Position numbers and translations under genes: made by a program
Shown: piece after piece, positions 25,091 to 32,428 of the stretch
Layout of the letters: the number at the start of each line of letters is the position of its first letter
Position numbering within the stretch: the first letter of the stretch is position 1
The notes under the pieces: model-generated
Seen by the model: only the letters and a program-made list of their open reading frames with translations
Database searches by the model: none
Told to the model about the DNA's origin: nothing
NCBI RefSeq assembly: GCF_002860205.1
Contig: NZ_PGVB01000041.1
Coordinates: forward strand, 1-39,381
Source of the DNA: Bacillus sp. T33-2
GTDB lineage: Bacteria > Bacillota > Bacilli > Bacillales > Cytobacillaceae
Length of the DNA: 39,381 nucleotides
Direction: 5' to 3'

Positions 25091-25525
25091 CTAGCTTTGT
25101 TTATTTAGGAGAATCTTAATCGTGGCGATAATCGCTGTTTCCCCTGTGTGTTTCTTAACTGCCTGGGTGGCAGTCACTACTCCAGTGCCATTTCCCTTAT
25201 CTTCTAAATCCTCAATCTTTAATTCCACCTGAATCGTGTCATTGATAAATACGGGATTGATGAATCGCAATTGGTCAATACCATAAAAAGCGACGACCCT
25301 TCCAGGCTCGAGCAGGATCAGACCGGAAGCGGCGGAAAGTACAAGCATTCCATGGGCTATGCGCTGTTTAAATGGTGTGTTGGCCGCATATTCCTTATCT
25401 GTATGAAGCGGGTAAAAATCACCGCTTATTCCGGAAAAATTTACGATATCCGATTCAGTGATGGTCCTCCCTTTCGATTCCCAAGCCTCACCTTTTTCAT
25501 ATTCCTCAAAATATTTATTGAACAT
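25091..25525 (-). CDS. MaoC-like (R)-enoyl-CoA hydratase
   Basis: 144 residues with a single hot-dog fold. The hydratase-2 motif is SGISGDFYPLHTDKEYA, giving catalytic Asp36 and His41; Tyr replaces the Asn usual before the Pro. RIAHGMLVLSAASGL follows as in R-specific enoyl-CoA hydratases, which add water to trans-2-enoyl-CoA to give (R)-3-hydroxyacyl-CoA. The start overlaps the end of the upstream acyl-CoA synthetase by 11 nt, so the two are coupled. The cluster therefore has two hydratase types (this and the crotonase at 31403-32188), which suggests two hydration steps or two stereochemical routes. Confidence 0.9.
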   Translation of the reverse strand: MFNKYFEEYEKGEAWESKGRTITESDIVNFSGISGDFYPLHTDKEYAANTPFKQRIAHGMLVLSAASGLILLEPGRVVAFYGIDQLRFINPVFINDTIQVELKIEDLEDKGNGTGVVTATQAVKKHTGETAIIATIKILLNKQS

Positions 25526-27065
25526 TAGGCTGTATCCCCTTTCCTTCCCTCTGTTTGTTCCTTAATACCGTCTTTAATATCTTCCCAGTGGCATTCCTCG
25601 GCAGGCTTTCGATTATCTCCAGATGCTTTGGAACCTTGAACCTGGCTAATTTCCCTTCACAGAATAATTTTACATCCTCAAGTGTGAGTGATTTTTCAGG
25701 ATCCAATAAAGCAATATACGCTTTGACAGATTCTCCCCATTTTTCGTCCGGAACCCCTACAACAGCCACTTCTTTGACATTTGGGATTCGATAAAGGACC
25801 TGCTCCACTTCAATGGGATAAATATTTTCCCCGCCGCTGATAATCATGTCTTTTTTCCGGTCTACAATGTACAGGAATCCCTCCTCGTCCTTTTTAGCCA
25901 AATCACCTGTGTAAAACCAGGTACTTTTGATGGCTTTCCTTGTTTCTTCCGGATTGTTCCAATATCCGACAAAAACATTTGGCCCTTTGACAAGAAGCTC
26001 GCCAACTTCTCCTGCAGGGACTTCCATGTCCTGCGGCCCGACTATTCTCACCTCTGTATGGATTGGTGTACGTCCGACAGACCCTTTCTTACGGATGGTT
26101 TCTCCTTCGTCGAGGATGCTGACGAACGGAGCTGTTTCTGTAAGGCCGAACCCTTCGAAAAACGGGACTCCCCGCTTCTGGAAGAACTCAATTACAGTAA
26201 GAGGGCATGGTGCACCGCCGGAAATGTTAAGTTTGAGTGATGATATATCATATTCGCTGAAATCTGGATACTGCATAATGGCAAGCCACATCGCAGGAAC
26301 GAGGAACAAAGTTGTGACTTTCTCTTTCTCGATTAGCTCAAGAACTATTTTGGGGTCAAATTTGTCGCATAAAATAACCGTTCCGCCTAGGTATAGGGAC
26401 GGAGTTGTGAAGATGTTCATTCCGCCAATGTGAAAAAGCGGCGCTACCGTTAAGGTGATATCTTTTGCGTGAAACGGAAGGGCATTGTTTGCGTTAATCG
26501 CGTTCCAAAGAGTGTTTCCGTGGGTGATCATCGCTCCTTTTGGCTTACCGGTTGTCCCTGATGTGTACATCAGCATATGGACATCATCTAAAGACACGTC
26601 ATAAGCAGGCTCATCCGCCGGGAACCTTGCAATTAAAGATTCGTAGAGTTCAAAATCAGCCTCTGGAGTGGCACCGACTTGTACATAATGCTGAATCCTC
26701 GAAACTCTCTCCTGCAGCCCGGAGGCAACAGATTTAAGTCGCTCGTCAAAAAGAAAAGCGGTTCCACCAGAATCATTTACGATATATTCCAATTCCTCAA
26801 AGCCGAGCCTTGTGTTGATCGGAACAAAAATGGCCCGGATCTTTGCACAGGCAAACATCGACTCCATTAATTCATTTGTATTCAAAAGCAATGCGTTCAC
26901 CCGGTCACCTTGACCGATCCCAAGCGAACTAAGAGCATTTGCAAGTCGGTTGACCCGGTTGTTCAGCTGCCTGTAGGTTAAGCGGACATCATTATAGACC
27001 AATGCCGTTTTATTCTTAAATCGGTGGCTGTGGGTGTTGAGCCATGAGCCTATTCCCTTTTTCAA
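25515..27065 (-). CDS. Fatty-acid/acid-CoA ligase, AMP-forming (first synthetase of the cluster)
   Basis: 516 residues from a TTG at 27065. This start is chosen because a perfect AAAGGAGGT lies 6 nt upstream; an ATG seven codons earlier would put that site inside the coding sequence. P-loop LMYTSGTTGKPKGAMITH, GFGLTETAP, hinge RKKDMIISGGENIYP and catalytic Lys in NATGKILKTVLR are all intact. Enzymes of this type (FadD3/AtuH/LcfB-like) convert free acids to acyl-CoA thioesters, feeding the dehydrogenases encoded just upstream. It overlaps the MaoC gene. The substrate is unknown. Confidence 0.93.
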   Translation of the reverse strand: MKKGIGSWLNTHSHRFKNKTALVYNDVRLTYRQLNNRVNRLANALSSLGIGQGDRVNALLLNTNELMESMFACAKIRAIFVPINTRLGFEELEYIVNDSGGTAFLFDERLKSVASGLQERVSRIQHYVQVGATPEADFELYESLIARFPADEPAYDVSLDDVHMLMYTSGTTGKPKGAMITHGNTLWNAINANNALPFHAKDITLTVAPLFHIGGMNIFTTPSLYLGGTVILCDKFDPKIVLELIEKEKVTTLFLVPAMWLAIMQYPDFSEYDISSLKLNISGGAPCPLTVIEFFQKRGVPFFEGFGLTETAPFVSILDEGETIRKKGSVGRTPIHTEVRIVGPQDMEVPAGEVGELLVKGPNVFVGYWNNPEETRKAIKSTWFYTGDLAKKDEEGFLYIVDRKKDMIISGGENIYPIEVEQVLYRIPNVKEVAVVGVPDEKWGESVKAYIALLDPEKSLTLEDVKLFCEGKLARFKVPKHLEIIESLPRNATGKILKTVLRNKQREGKGIQPNVQ

Positions 27066-27135
27066 CTGACTACCTCCTTTAATCATTTTCGACAGCCGTG
27101 TCTAGAAATCTGTCATAAGCAGGCATGCTGGCTTA

Positions 27136-28287
27136 TTACTCTGAAATCCCGAGCCGTTTCACCAAAATCTCGTTCATGATTTGTGTCGTGCCGCCCCCAA
27201 TGGATTGGATCCTTGCGTCCCGCCAGTAGCGCTGCACTGGATACTGCATCATGTATCCGTTGCCTCCGTGAATTTGCAAAGCCTGATCGCAAACCCGGCT
27301 GACCATTTCCCCGGCATATGCTTTTGCCATTGTTGCTTCAGTGGAGATGTCGTTCCCACGGTCATACAGATAAACCGCCCGATAAGTTATGTTTCTTGCT
27401 TTCTCAATGTCTATGGCCATGTCAACGAGCTTGTGGCGCAGCACTTGGAACTGGATGATCGGGCCGCCGAACTGGCTTCGCTCTTTGCTATAGCGGATTG
27501 CATCTTCCAGTGCTTTTTCCGCGAGGGCAATGCTAGAAAGTGCCATTATGAGCCGTTCCCACTGGAAATTGGCCATAATATATTGAAAGCCTTCATTCTC
27601 TTTTCCTATCAGGTTTTCTGCCGGGATTTTCATATTTTCAAAGTAGATTTCAGCTGTATCGGACGCACGCCACCCAAGTTTTTTCAGCTCTTTTCCTACT
27701 AAAAACCCAGGCCAGCCTGTTTCAACGATAAACAGGCTGATGTCTCTATGCCGGGGGCCGTTGCCTGTTTTCGCCGCCACCACCACAAAATCAGCATTCA
27801 CGCCATTTGTGATGAATGTTTTTGAACCATTCAGAATATAATGGTCGCCTTCCTTCCTGGCTGTTGTCGTAATGGAAGAAACATCACTTCCTGCATTGGG
27901 CTCGGTAATACCGAGAGCTGCAATCATTTTGCCCTGTATGGCTGGTGCGAGGTATTTTTGCTTCTGTTCGTGACTGCCAAACCGCCACACTGGGGTTGCA
28001 GCAATCCCAATATGCGCACCAATAGCTGCACCTACTCCGCCTGAACCACATCTGCCAAGCTCCTCAAGAAAAACCGACTCGGTGATTAGGTCGAGGCCGC
28101 CTCCCCCATATTCTTCAGGAAACTTGATCCCTAGGTATCCCAGTTCCCCAAGCCTCTCATACAAACTTCGTGGAACGTCGCCCTCTTCCTCCCAGGCCTG
28201 AATGTATGGGCTGATCTCTTTATCAACCAACTTCCGCACGGCCTTCTGAAACATTTTATGCTCCTCCTGAAAAATCCAATGTGCCAT
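27136..28287 (-). CDS. Acyl-CoA dehydrogenase (second copy)
   Basis: 383 residues from the ATG at 28287 (GGAGGGGG upstream; an in-frame start ten codons earlier lacks a site). FAD-binding segments: LGITEPNAGSDVSSI, NGSKTFITNG, ERSQFGGPI, QIHGGNGYM and SIGGGTTQIMNEIL. The MCAD-type catalytic Glu near the C-terminus is replaced (IGGGT in place of YEGT). A Glu in the helix-G motif FQWERLIMA sits where isovaleryl- and long-chain acyl-CoA dehydrogenases have their catalytic base. This suggests a branched or long acyl-CoA substrate. It introduces the alpha-beta double bond and passes electrons to ETF. It starts 16 nt after the other dehydrogenase gene. Confidence 0.93.
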   Translation of the reverse strand: MAHWIFQEEHKMFQKAVRKLVDKEISPYIQAWEEEGDVPRSLYERLGELGYLGIKFPEEYGGGGLDLITESVFLEELGRCGSGGVGAAIGAHIGIAATPVWRFGSHEQKQKYLAPAIQGKMIAALGITEPNAGSDVSSITTTARKEGDHYILNGSKTFITNGVNADFVVVAAKTGNGPRHRDISLFIVETGWPGFLVGKELKKLGWRASDTAEIYFENMKIPAENLIGKENEGFQYIMANFQWERLIMALSSIALAEKALEDAIRYSKERSQFGGPIIQFQVLRHKLVDMAIDIEKARNITYRAVYLYDRGNDISTEATMAKAYAGEMVSRVCDQALQIHGGNGYMMQYPVQRYWRDARIQSIGGGTTQIMNEILVKRLGISE

Positions 28288-28303
28288 GTGAACACCCCCT
28301 CCC

Positions 28304-29467
28304 TTAGACAGTTTCAAGTCCCATCTGCTTTGAAATGATTTCCTTCATGATTTCGTCCGTTCCCGCCCCGATCCGGTAAAGCCGTGTGTCTCTCCAAATG
28401 CGCTGGATCGGATTTTCCATCATATAGCCGCTGCCCGCAAAAACTTGCAGGGCCCGGTCTGCGACCCAATGGGCCATCCTTGCTGCGGCCAGCTTGACCA
28501 TGGATATTTCTTTGCTCGGCACCTCGCCCTGCGAAAATCGGTAGGCTGTAGCATAGGTCATTTCCTTGCACAATTCAATTTCTGTTTTCATTTCTGCAAG
28601 CAGATGGGATATGACTTGAAATCCAGCAATCGGTGTCCCGAATTGATTGCGGGTTTTTGCATATTGGAGCGCATGTTCATAAGCACATTCTGCAATGCCG
28701 ATGGAGCCTGCAGCAGAAATCATCCGCTCACCCTGCAGCTCCCACATGATTTGCGCAAACCCCTGTCCTTCCTTTCCTAGCAGATTGTCATATGGCACCG
28801 TGACATTGTCAAATATGATTTCCGCAGTATCAGAGGATCTCATCCCAACCTTGTCTAATTTTCGGCTGATCGAAACGCCGGGCCGGTCAAGCTCTACAAG
28901 AATCAGGCTGATGCCTTTATGGCCAGGTTTTTCATTTGTCCTTGCCACGAGGGTGATAAAATCCGCCCTTGGCCCATTTGTAATGAATGTCTTTGAACCG
29001 TTGATCACCCATTCATTTCCTTCCAGGCGCGCCCTTGTCTCAATCGACGCAACGTCAGAGCCATGATTGGGTTCCGATATTCCTATCGCTGCAAGTTTCT
29101 CCCCTTTTAACGCCGGCTTCAAAAACCGTTCAATCTGCTCATCATTGCCAAATTCCATGATTGGCGGGGTTGCCATGTCTGTCTGGACGGCGACTGCCAT
29201 CGGGAAGCCTCCACAGCCACATTTGGCCATTTCCTCGGCGAACACAATTCCGGCAAAATAGTCCCATCCTTGTCCCCCGGCGTTTTCCGGATACCGTAAA
29301 CCCAGAAAACCAAGATCTCCCATCCTTCTGAATATCTCCAACGGAAATTCGCCTTTTTCCTCCCAATCATCTACATACGGTGTTACTTCTTTTTCAACAA
29401 ATTTTCGGACGGTTTTTCTTAGCTGTTCATGCTCCTCTGTAAAATAAGGTTCATAAGCCACGTTCAT
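28304..29467 (-). CDS. Acyl-CoA dehydrogenase (first copy)
   Basis: 387 residues. Motifs: IGISEPNHGSDVASI, NGSKTFITNG, TRNQFGTPI, QVFAGSGYM and RIGAGTDEIMKEII. As in isovaleryl-CoA dehydrogenase, the C-terminal catalytic Glu position is Ala (IGAGT), and the probable base is the Glu in LQGERMISA on helix G. It is clearly paralogous to the neighbour but not a recent duplicate. The ATG overlaps the upstream stop codon (ATGA) but has GAGG only 2 nt away. The GTG two codons later has better spacing and may be the true start. The two dehydrogenases probably act on successive or alternative intermediates of one pathway. Confidence 0.93.
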   Translation of the reverse strand: MNVAYEPYFTEEHEQLRKTVRKFVEKEVTPYVDDWEEKGEFPLEIFRRMGDLGFLGLRYPENAGGQGWDYFAGIVFAEEMAKCGCGGFPMAVAVQTDMATPPIMEFGNDEQIERFLKPALKGEKLAAIGISEPNHGSDVASIETRARLEGNEWVINGSKTFITNGPRADFITLVARTNEKPGHKGISLILVELDRPGVSISRKLDKVGMRSSDTAEIIFDNVTVPYDNLLGKEGQGFAQIMWELQGERMISAAGSIGIAECAYEHALQYAKTRNQFGTPIAGFQVISHLLAEMKTEIELCKEMTYATAYRFSQGEVPSKEISMVKLAAARMAHWVADRALQVFAGSGYMMENPIQRIWRDTRLYRIGAGTDEIMKEIISKQMGLETV

Positions 29468-29793
29468 CGCCTCTTTTCTGGTATTTCAATCTCGTAGCGC
29501 AATAGGCTGGATCCAAAGCATTTACCGAGGTTGTCGATCCTTAGAGATGAGGAACCTCCCCCGTCAAGGGCCTCCCGGCAAAAAAAATTCAAGGCATGTA
29601 TATTCGGAAGTTCATATCTTTTAACATCACCCAAGACTAGACCTTGAAAAAATCCCTTCACATTTTCGGCAGTTAACTGCTCAACAAGGTAAGGGTAAAG
29701 CGATTCATCATTTGCAAACACACCAATATTCACGGAATTGCCTTTGTCCCCGGACCGGGCATGGGCAATTTCCCTAAGCTTCACTTTTGGCAA
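29464..29793 (-). CDS. AtuA-associated small protein (AtuA-like ferredoxin-fold domain)
   Basis: 109 residues containing the conserved opening VKLREIAHARSGDKGNSVNIGVFA and later NIHALNFFCREALDGGGSSSLRIDNLGKC. I recognise this as the domain found fused to, or encoded next to, AtuA/DUF1446 proteins; its biochemical role is not known to me. The start is TTG with GGAGGT 8 nt upstream. The gene overlaps AtuA by 20 nt and the dehydrogenase by 4 nt, so all three are translated together. The tight coupling argues for a complex with AtuA. Confidence 0.85.
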   Translation of the reverse strand: MPKVKLREIAHARSGDKGNSVNIGVFANDESLYPYLVEQLTAENVKGFFQGLVLGDVKRYELPNIHALNFFCREALDGGGSSSLRIDNLGKCFGSSLLRYEIEIPEKRR

Positions 29794-31165
29794 TGGAATC
29801 GACCTCCTTTACAGAAACCTGAATCCTGCTCTCAACAAGGTCCCTTGGCACAAGTGCCGACCACATTCCTAAAAGCTGTCTTGTCGGGATGTTTCCGATA
29901 TAAGTCATTGTCGGCGGGCCATTCAACGCCAGTGGGGGAAACAGCCGGCGGAATGACTCTACCGTTCTTCTGTCTTCCGTTTTTATGGCCATTCGCAGGA
30001 AAATCTCATTGATCTCTTCGTCCGGTTCTTTTGAAAGAGGACCGTGGAGCGAGTTGTAACCCAGGAAATCTGTCCGAAGTTCTGAAAACCTGATCCGTTT
30101 TTGTTCCAGCTGATTGCGGATAATCCGGTCTGTTTCCCTGGCTTTTTTCAGTGCATCCGGCCAGGAATACCCGATCAGTACCTGGCCCATATAGCCATCT
30201 TCATATCCCATCACCACCTTCAATTCCGACGGCATTGGCCTTCCTTTTACGCCAGACACTCTGACTTTATTCCGACCTGCTTCTGAGAGCTCAGCCCCGG
30301 TGATATCGACAATTACATCAGGTGTAATATAGGAAGCAGGATCATGAATTTCATAAAGCATCTGTTCTTTTACCGTGTCCGTTGTGACAATCCCGCCGCA
30401 TTCTTCCACTTTCTCAATCGTAAACTCGCCATTTGAAAGTATTTCGGCGATCGGATAGCCCATTTTTTCAAACCCATCGATTTCCTGCCAATTCCCGCTA
30501 AAATTCCCGCCGGTAGACTGTGCCGAACATTCAAGGAGGTGACCCATGAATACTCCGCTTGCGAGCCGGTCCCAGTCCTCCTCGTGCCAATCAAACTCAT
30601 AAATGAGCGGAGCCAGGAATTGCGCCGTATCCGTCGTTCGGCCGCAAATGACTATATCGGCCCCCTGCTTTAACGCTTCAACAAGCGGACGGGCACCAAT
30701 ATATGCATTGGCAAAAACCAATTTTTTACGAATCTCCTCACCGAAACGCCGCCCTGTTTCCAAGTCCCGAAAATCTGCACCTTTCTCCAGAAAATTATCA
30801 AGGACAGGGTGAATGTTGTCACCAGTAACAACCGCAACCCTAAGGCCTCTAATACCGAGCTCGTTCGCGATCTGCAGGACAATGTCCCTGCCCCCCTCAG
30901 GATTTATTCCTCCAGCGTTGGTCAGCAACTTGATCCCTTTATCTTTAACGAATGGTAATAGCGCTTTCATAAAAGGCCCGATGTCCTTCGTAAAACCGGC
31001 AGTCAGGTCCTTTTGCCTGTCCTTGGCGAGAATAGCCATGGTAAGCTCTGCGAGGCAGTCGAATGACAGATAATCCACATTTCCATATTTGGCGTTTGCG
31101 AGCGCACCTTCAACTGAATCACCGTAAAAACCCTGAGCCGCACCAATCCGAACCTTTTTCACCAT
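29774..31165 (-). CDS. AtuA-family protein (DUF1446, acyclic terpene utilisation)
   Basis: 463 residues, normal for the family. Recognisable parts: RIGAAQGFYGDS at the N-terminus, DYLSFDCLAELTMAIL, LLTNAGGINPEGG, VVTGDNI, ANAYIGARPLVEAL, VICGRTTDTAQFLAPL and LECSAQSTGGNFSGNW. AtuA is required for citronellol/geraniol catabolism in Pseudomonas, but to my knowledge its reaction is not established. Here it lies between the biotin carrier gene and its own small partner in a run of acyl-CoA genes, so it probably acts on a carboxylated or branched acyl-CoA intermediate. The ATG follows GGGAGG. No signal peptide or membrane segment is seen. Confidence 0.9.
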   Translation of the reverse strand: MVKKVRIGAAQGFYGDSVEGALANAKYGNVDYLSFDCLAELTMAILAKDRQKDLTAGFTKDIGPFMKALLPFVKDKGIKLLTNAGGINPEGGRDIVLQIANELGIRGLRVAVVTGDNIHPVLDNFLEKGADFRDLETGRRFGEEIRKKLVFANAYIGARPLVEALKQGADIVICGRTTDTAQFLAPLIYEFDWHEEDWDRLASGVFMGHLLECSAQSTGGNFSGNWQEIDGFEKMGYPIAEILSNGEFTIEKVEECGGIVTTDTVKEQMLYEIHDPASYITPDVIVDITGAELSEAGRNKVRVSGVKGRPMPSELKVVMGYEDGYMGQVLIGYSWPDALKKARETDRIIRNQLEQKRIRFSELRTDFLGYNSLHGPLSKEPDEEINEIFLRMAIKTEDRRTVESFRRLFPPLALNGPPTMTYIGNIPTRQLLGMWSALVPRDLVESRIQVSVKEVDSIAKSEA

Positions 31166-31176
31166 AATTCCTCCCT

Positions 31177-31389
31177 TTACTTTTCCAGGTCGGCCACCGG
31201 GTCGTTTTCCTGAAGAAAGTCACCCTCGTTCACATGAATTTTCATCACCGTTCCTGCCGACTCCGCAACAACCGGGATTTCCATTTTCATAGATTCGAGA
31301 ATGACAAGCACCTCATCAGCTGCAACCTGCTGTCCTTCTTCCACCAGGACTTTCCAGACTGTTCCGCTCATTGGGGATAATATTTTCAT
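31177..31389 (-). CDS. Small biotin carboxyl carrier protein (biotin/lipoyl attachment domain)
   Basis: 70 residues from the ATG at 31389, which has GGAGG 8 nt upstream; an ATG two codons earlier is too close to the site. The whole protein is one biotinyl domain: [19 protein letters not shown], then ESMKMEIPV with the biotin-accepting Lys. It is similar in size and type to the stand-alone YngHB carrier of B. subtilis. It should carry CO2 to the carboxyltransferase at 23275-24810. The carboxylase subunit that charges it is absent here, so it must be borrowed from elsewhere in the genome, for example AccC. Confidence 0.9.
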   Translation of the reverse strand: MKILSPMSGTVWKVLVEEGQQVAADEVLVILESMKMEIPVVAESAGTVMKIHVNEGDFLQENDPVADLEK

Positions 31390-31402
31390 TAACATTCCCT
31401 CC

Positions 31403-32188
31403 TTATCTTCCCTTCCAGACCGGCTCGCGTTTTTCCAGAAAAGCCGATGCTCCCTCTTTCAGGTCTTCACTCTGGAAAGATACAATTCTCATAGTCGATA
31501 AAAAGTCAAACGACTTCATCAGCTCAACCTGCTCTGTTGAACGGTATGCTTCCAGGCTTAGTCTCACCGCCAGAGGACTGAAGGACGCAATTGTCTCAGC
31601 TATCTTCCAAGTTTCTTCCTTTAATTGCTCATGCGGCACTACGTAGTGGACCAGACCCATCTCTTTTGCTTCCTGGGCCGTTAATATTCTTGCTGTCAGC
31701 ATCAAATCCAGCAGCTTCCGGTCTCCTACAGCACGGCGGACCCATGGCATAATGACATATGGGACGATGCCGAGCCGCAGTTCAGTTAAGCCCAGTTTCG
31801 CTTTATCCGATGCAATGGCAATATGGCTCATCGCGGCAAGCCCTGTTCCGCCGCCAAGTGCAGGTCCGTTCACCGATGCGATAATTGGCGTTTTAACCTG
31901 TGCTCCCAGCTTGAACAATTCAGTGCTCTCAAGCCCTTCCTTATATAATTGGGGCACGGGCTTGTCAAAGTTTTTCTTGAATTCGGAAAGGTCGCCTCCA
32001 GCTGAAAATACGCTTCCATTTCCTGTTAAAATTATTGCGTGAGTATTTTGATCTTCGTCTGCTTCCCGGATGGCCCTTACCAGTTCCGGTACAAGCTTTT
32101 CCGTTAAGGGGTTTCTCATTTCAGGCAAATTCATGGTGATGACCGCGATTTTCTCAATATTTTCGTATGTAATGCATTTAAAACCCAT
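31403..32188 (-). CDS. Enoyl-CoA hydratase/isomerase (crotonase family, LiuC/AtuE-like)
   Basis: 261 residues from the ATG at 32188; the predicted sigma-54 transcription start at about 32224 leaves earlier in-frame ATGs outside or at the edge of the mRNA. Oxyanion-hole motifs are SAGGDL and [10 protein letters not shown]. One of the two classical hydratase glutamates is lost (GGGTG in place of GGGCE), while the second is kept in [12 protein letters not shown]. As I recall, the GGGxG...TE-x-RLG pattern is shared by LiuC/AtuE-type hydratases acting on glutaconyl-CoA derivatives. It is the first gene of the cluster, directly behind the sigma-54 promoter. Confidence 0.9.
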   Translation of the reverse strand: MGFKCITYENIEKIAVITMNLPEMRNPLTEKLVPELVRAIREADEDQNTHAIILTGNGSVFSAGGDLSEFKKNFDKPVPQLYKEGLESTELFKLGAQVKTPIIASVNGPALGGGTGLAAMSHIAIASDKAKLGLTELRLGIVPYVIMPWVRRAVGDRKLLDLMLTARILTAQEAKEMGLVHYVVPHEQLKEETWKIAETIASFSPLAVRLSLEAYRSTEQVELMKSFDFLSTMRIVSFQSEDLKEGASAFLEKREPVWKGR

Positions 32189-32233
32189 TGTCTCCTTTCC
32201 TGCCTCCTTTCGTAATACATTCAACTATTTCTG

Positions 32234-32251
32234 TTGCAAATTTTATGCCAA
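32234..32251 (-). promoter_or_regulatory. sigma-54 (-24/-12) promoter of the acyl-CoA catabolic cluster
   Basis: The minus strand reads TTGGCATAAAATTTGCAA, a full match to the consensus TGGCAYR-N4-TTGCW with the required 10 nt between GG (-24) and GC (-12). Transcription would begin near 32224, about 36 nt before the ATG of the enoyl-CoA hydratase. The divergent neighbour encodes a sigma-54 activator, which strongly supports function. Confidence 0.9.
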
Positions 32252-32304
32252 CCGTTGCTTCTGCAGTCTGGCTTAAGGAATGTTAAGAATAGTGTTCTTT
32301 TTCC

Positions 32305-32348
32305 TGGACAATTGTTTATAAATGAATACAACTGTACTTAATTGTCCA
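32305..32348. promoter_or_regulatory. candidate enhancer (UAS) for the sigma-54 activator
   Basis: Inverted repeat TGGACAATT (32305-32313) / AATTGTCCA (32340-32348). Inside it are two shorter palindromes, ACAATTGT (32308-32315) and TACAACTGTA (32327-32336). It lies 55-100 bp upstream of the sigma-54 promoter, the usual distance for an enhancer-binding protein, and also just before the activator's own promoter, so it could mediate autoregulation. Confidence 0.5.
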
Positions 32349-32380
32349 ACAAAAGAGATTGTTTCCAGTCTTTTATTTTG

Positions 32381-32386
32381 TATAAT
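32381..32386 (+). promoter_or_regulatory. -10 element of the sigma-54 activator gene
   Basis: Perfect TATAAT 43 nt before the ATG. The best -35 is TTGTTT (32359-32364) with a 16-nt spacer, so the promoter would be a moderate sigma-A promoter next to the inverted repeat. Confidence 0.5.
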
Positions 32387-32428
32387 TATGAATATACAGA
32401 AAATTACGCCATGTAGGAGGAGACAAAA

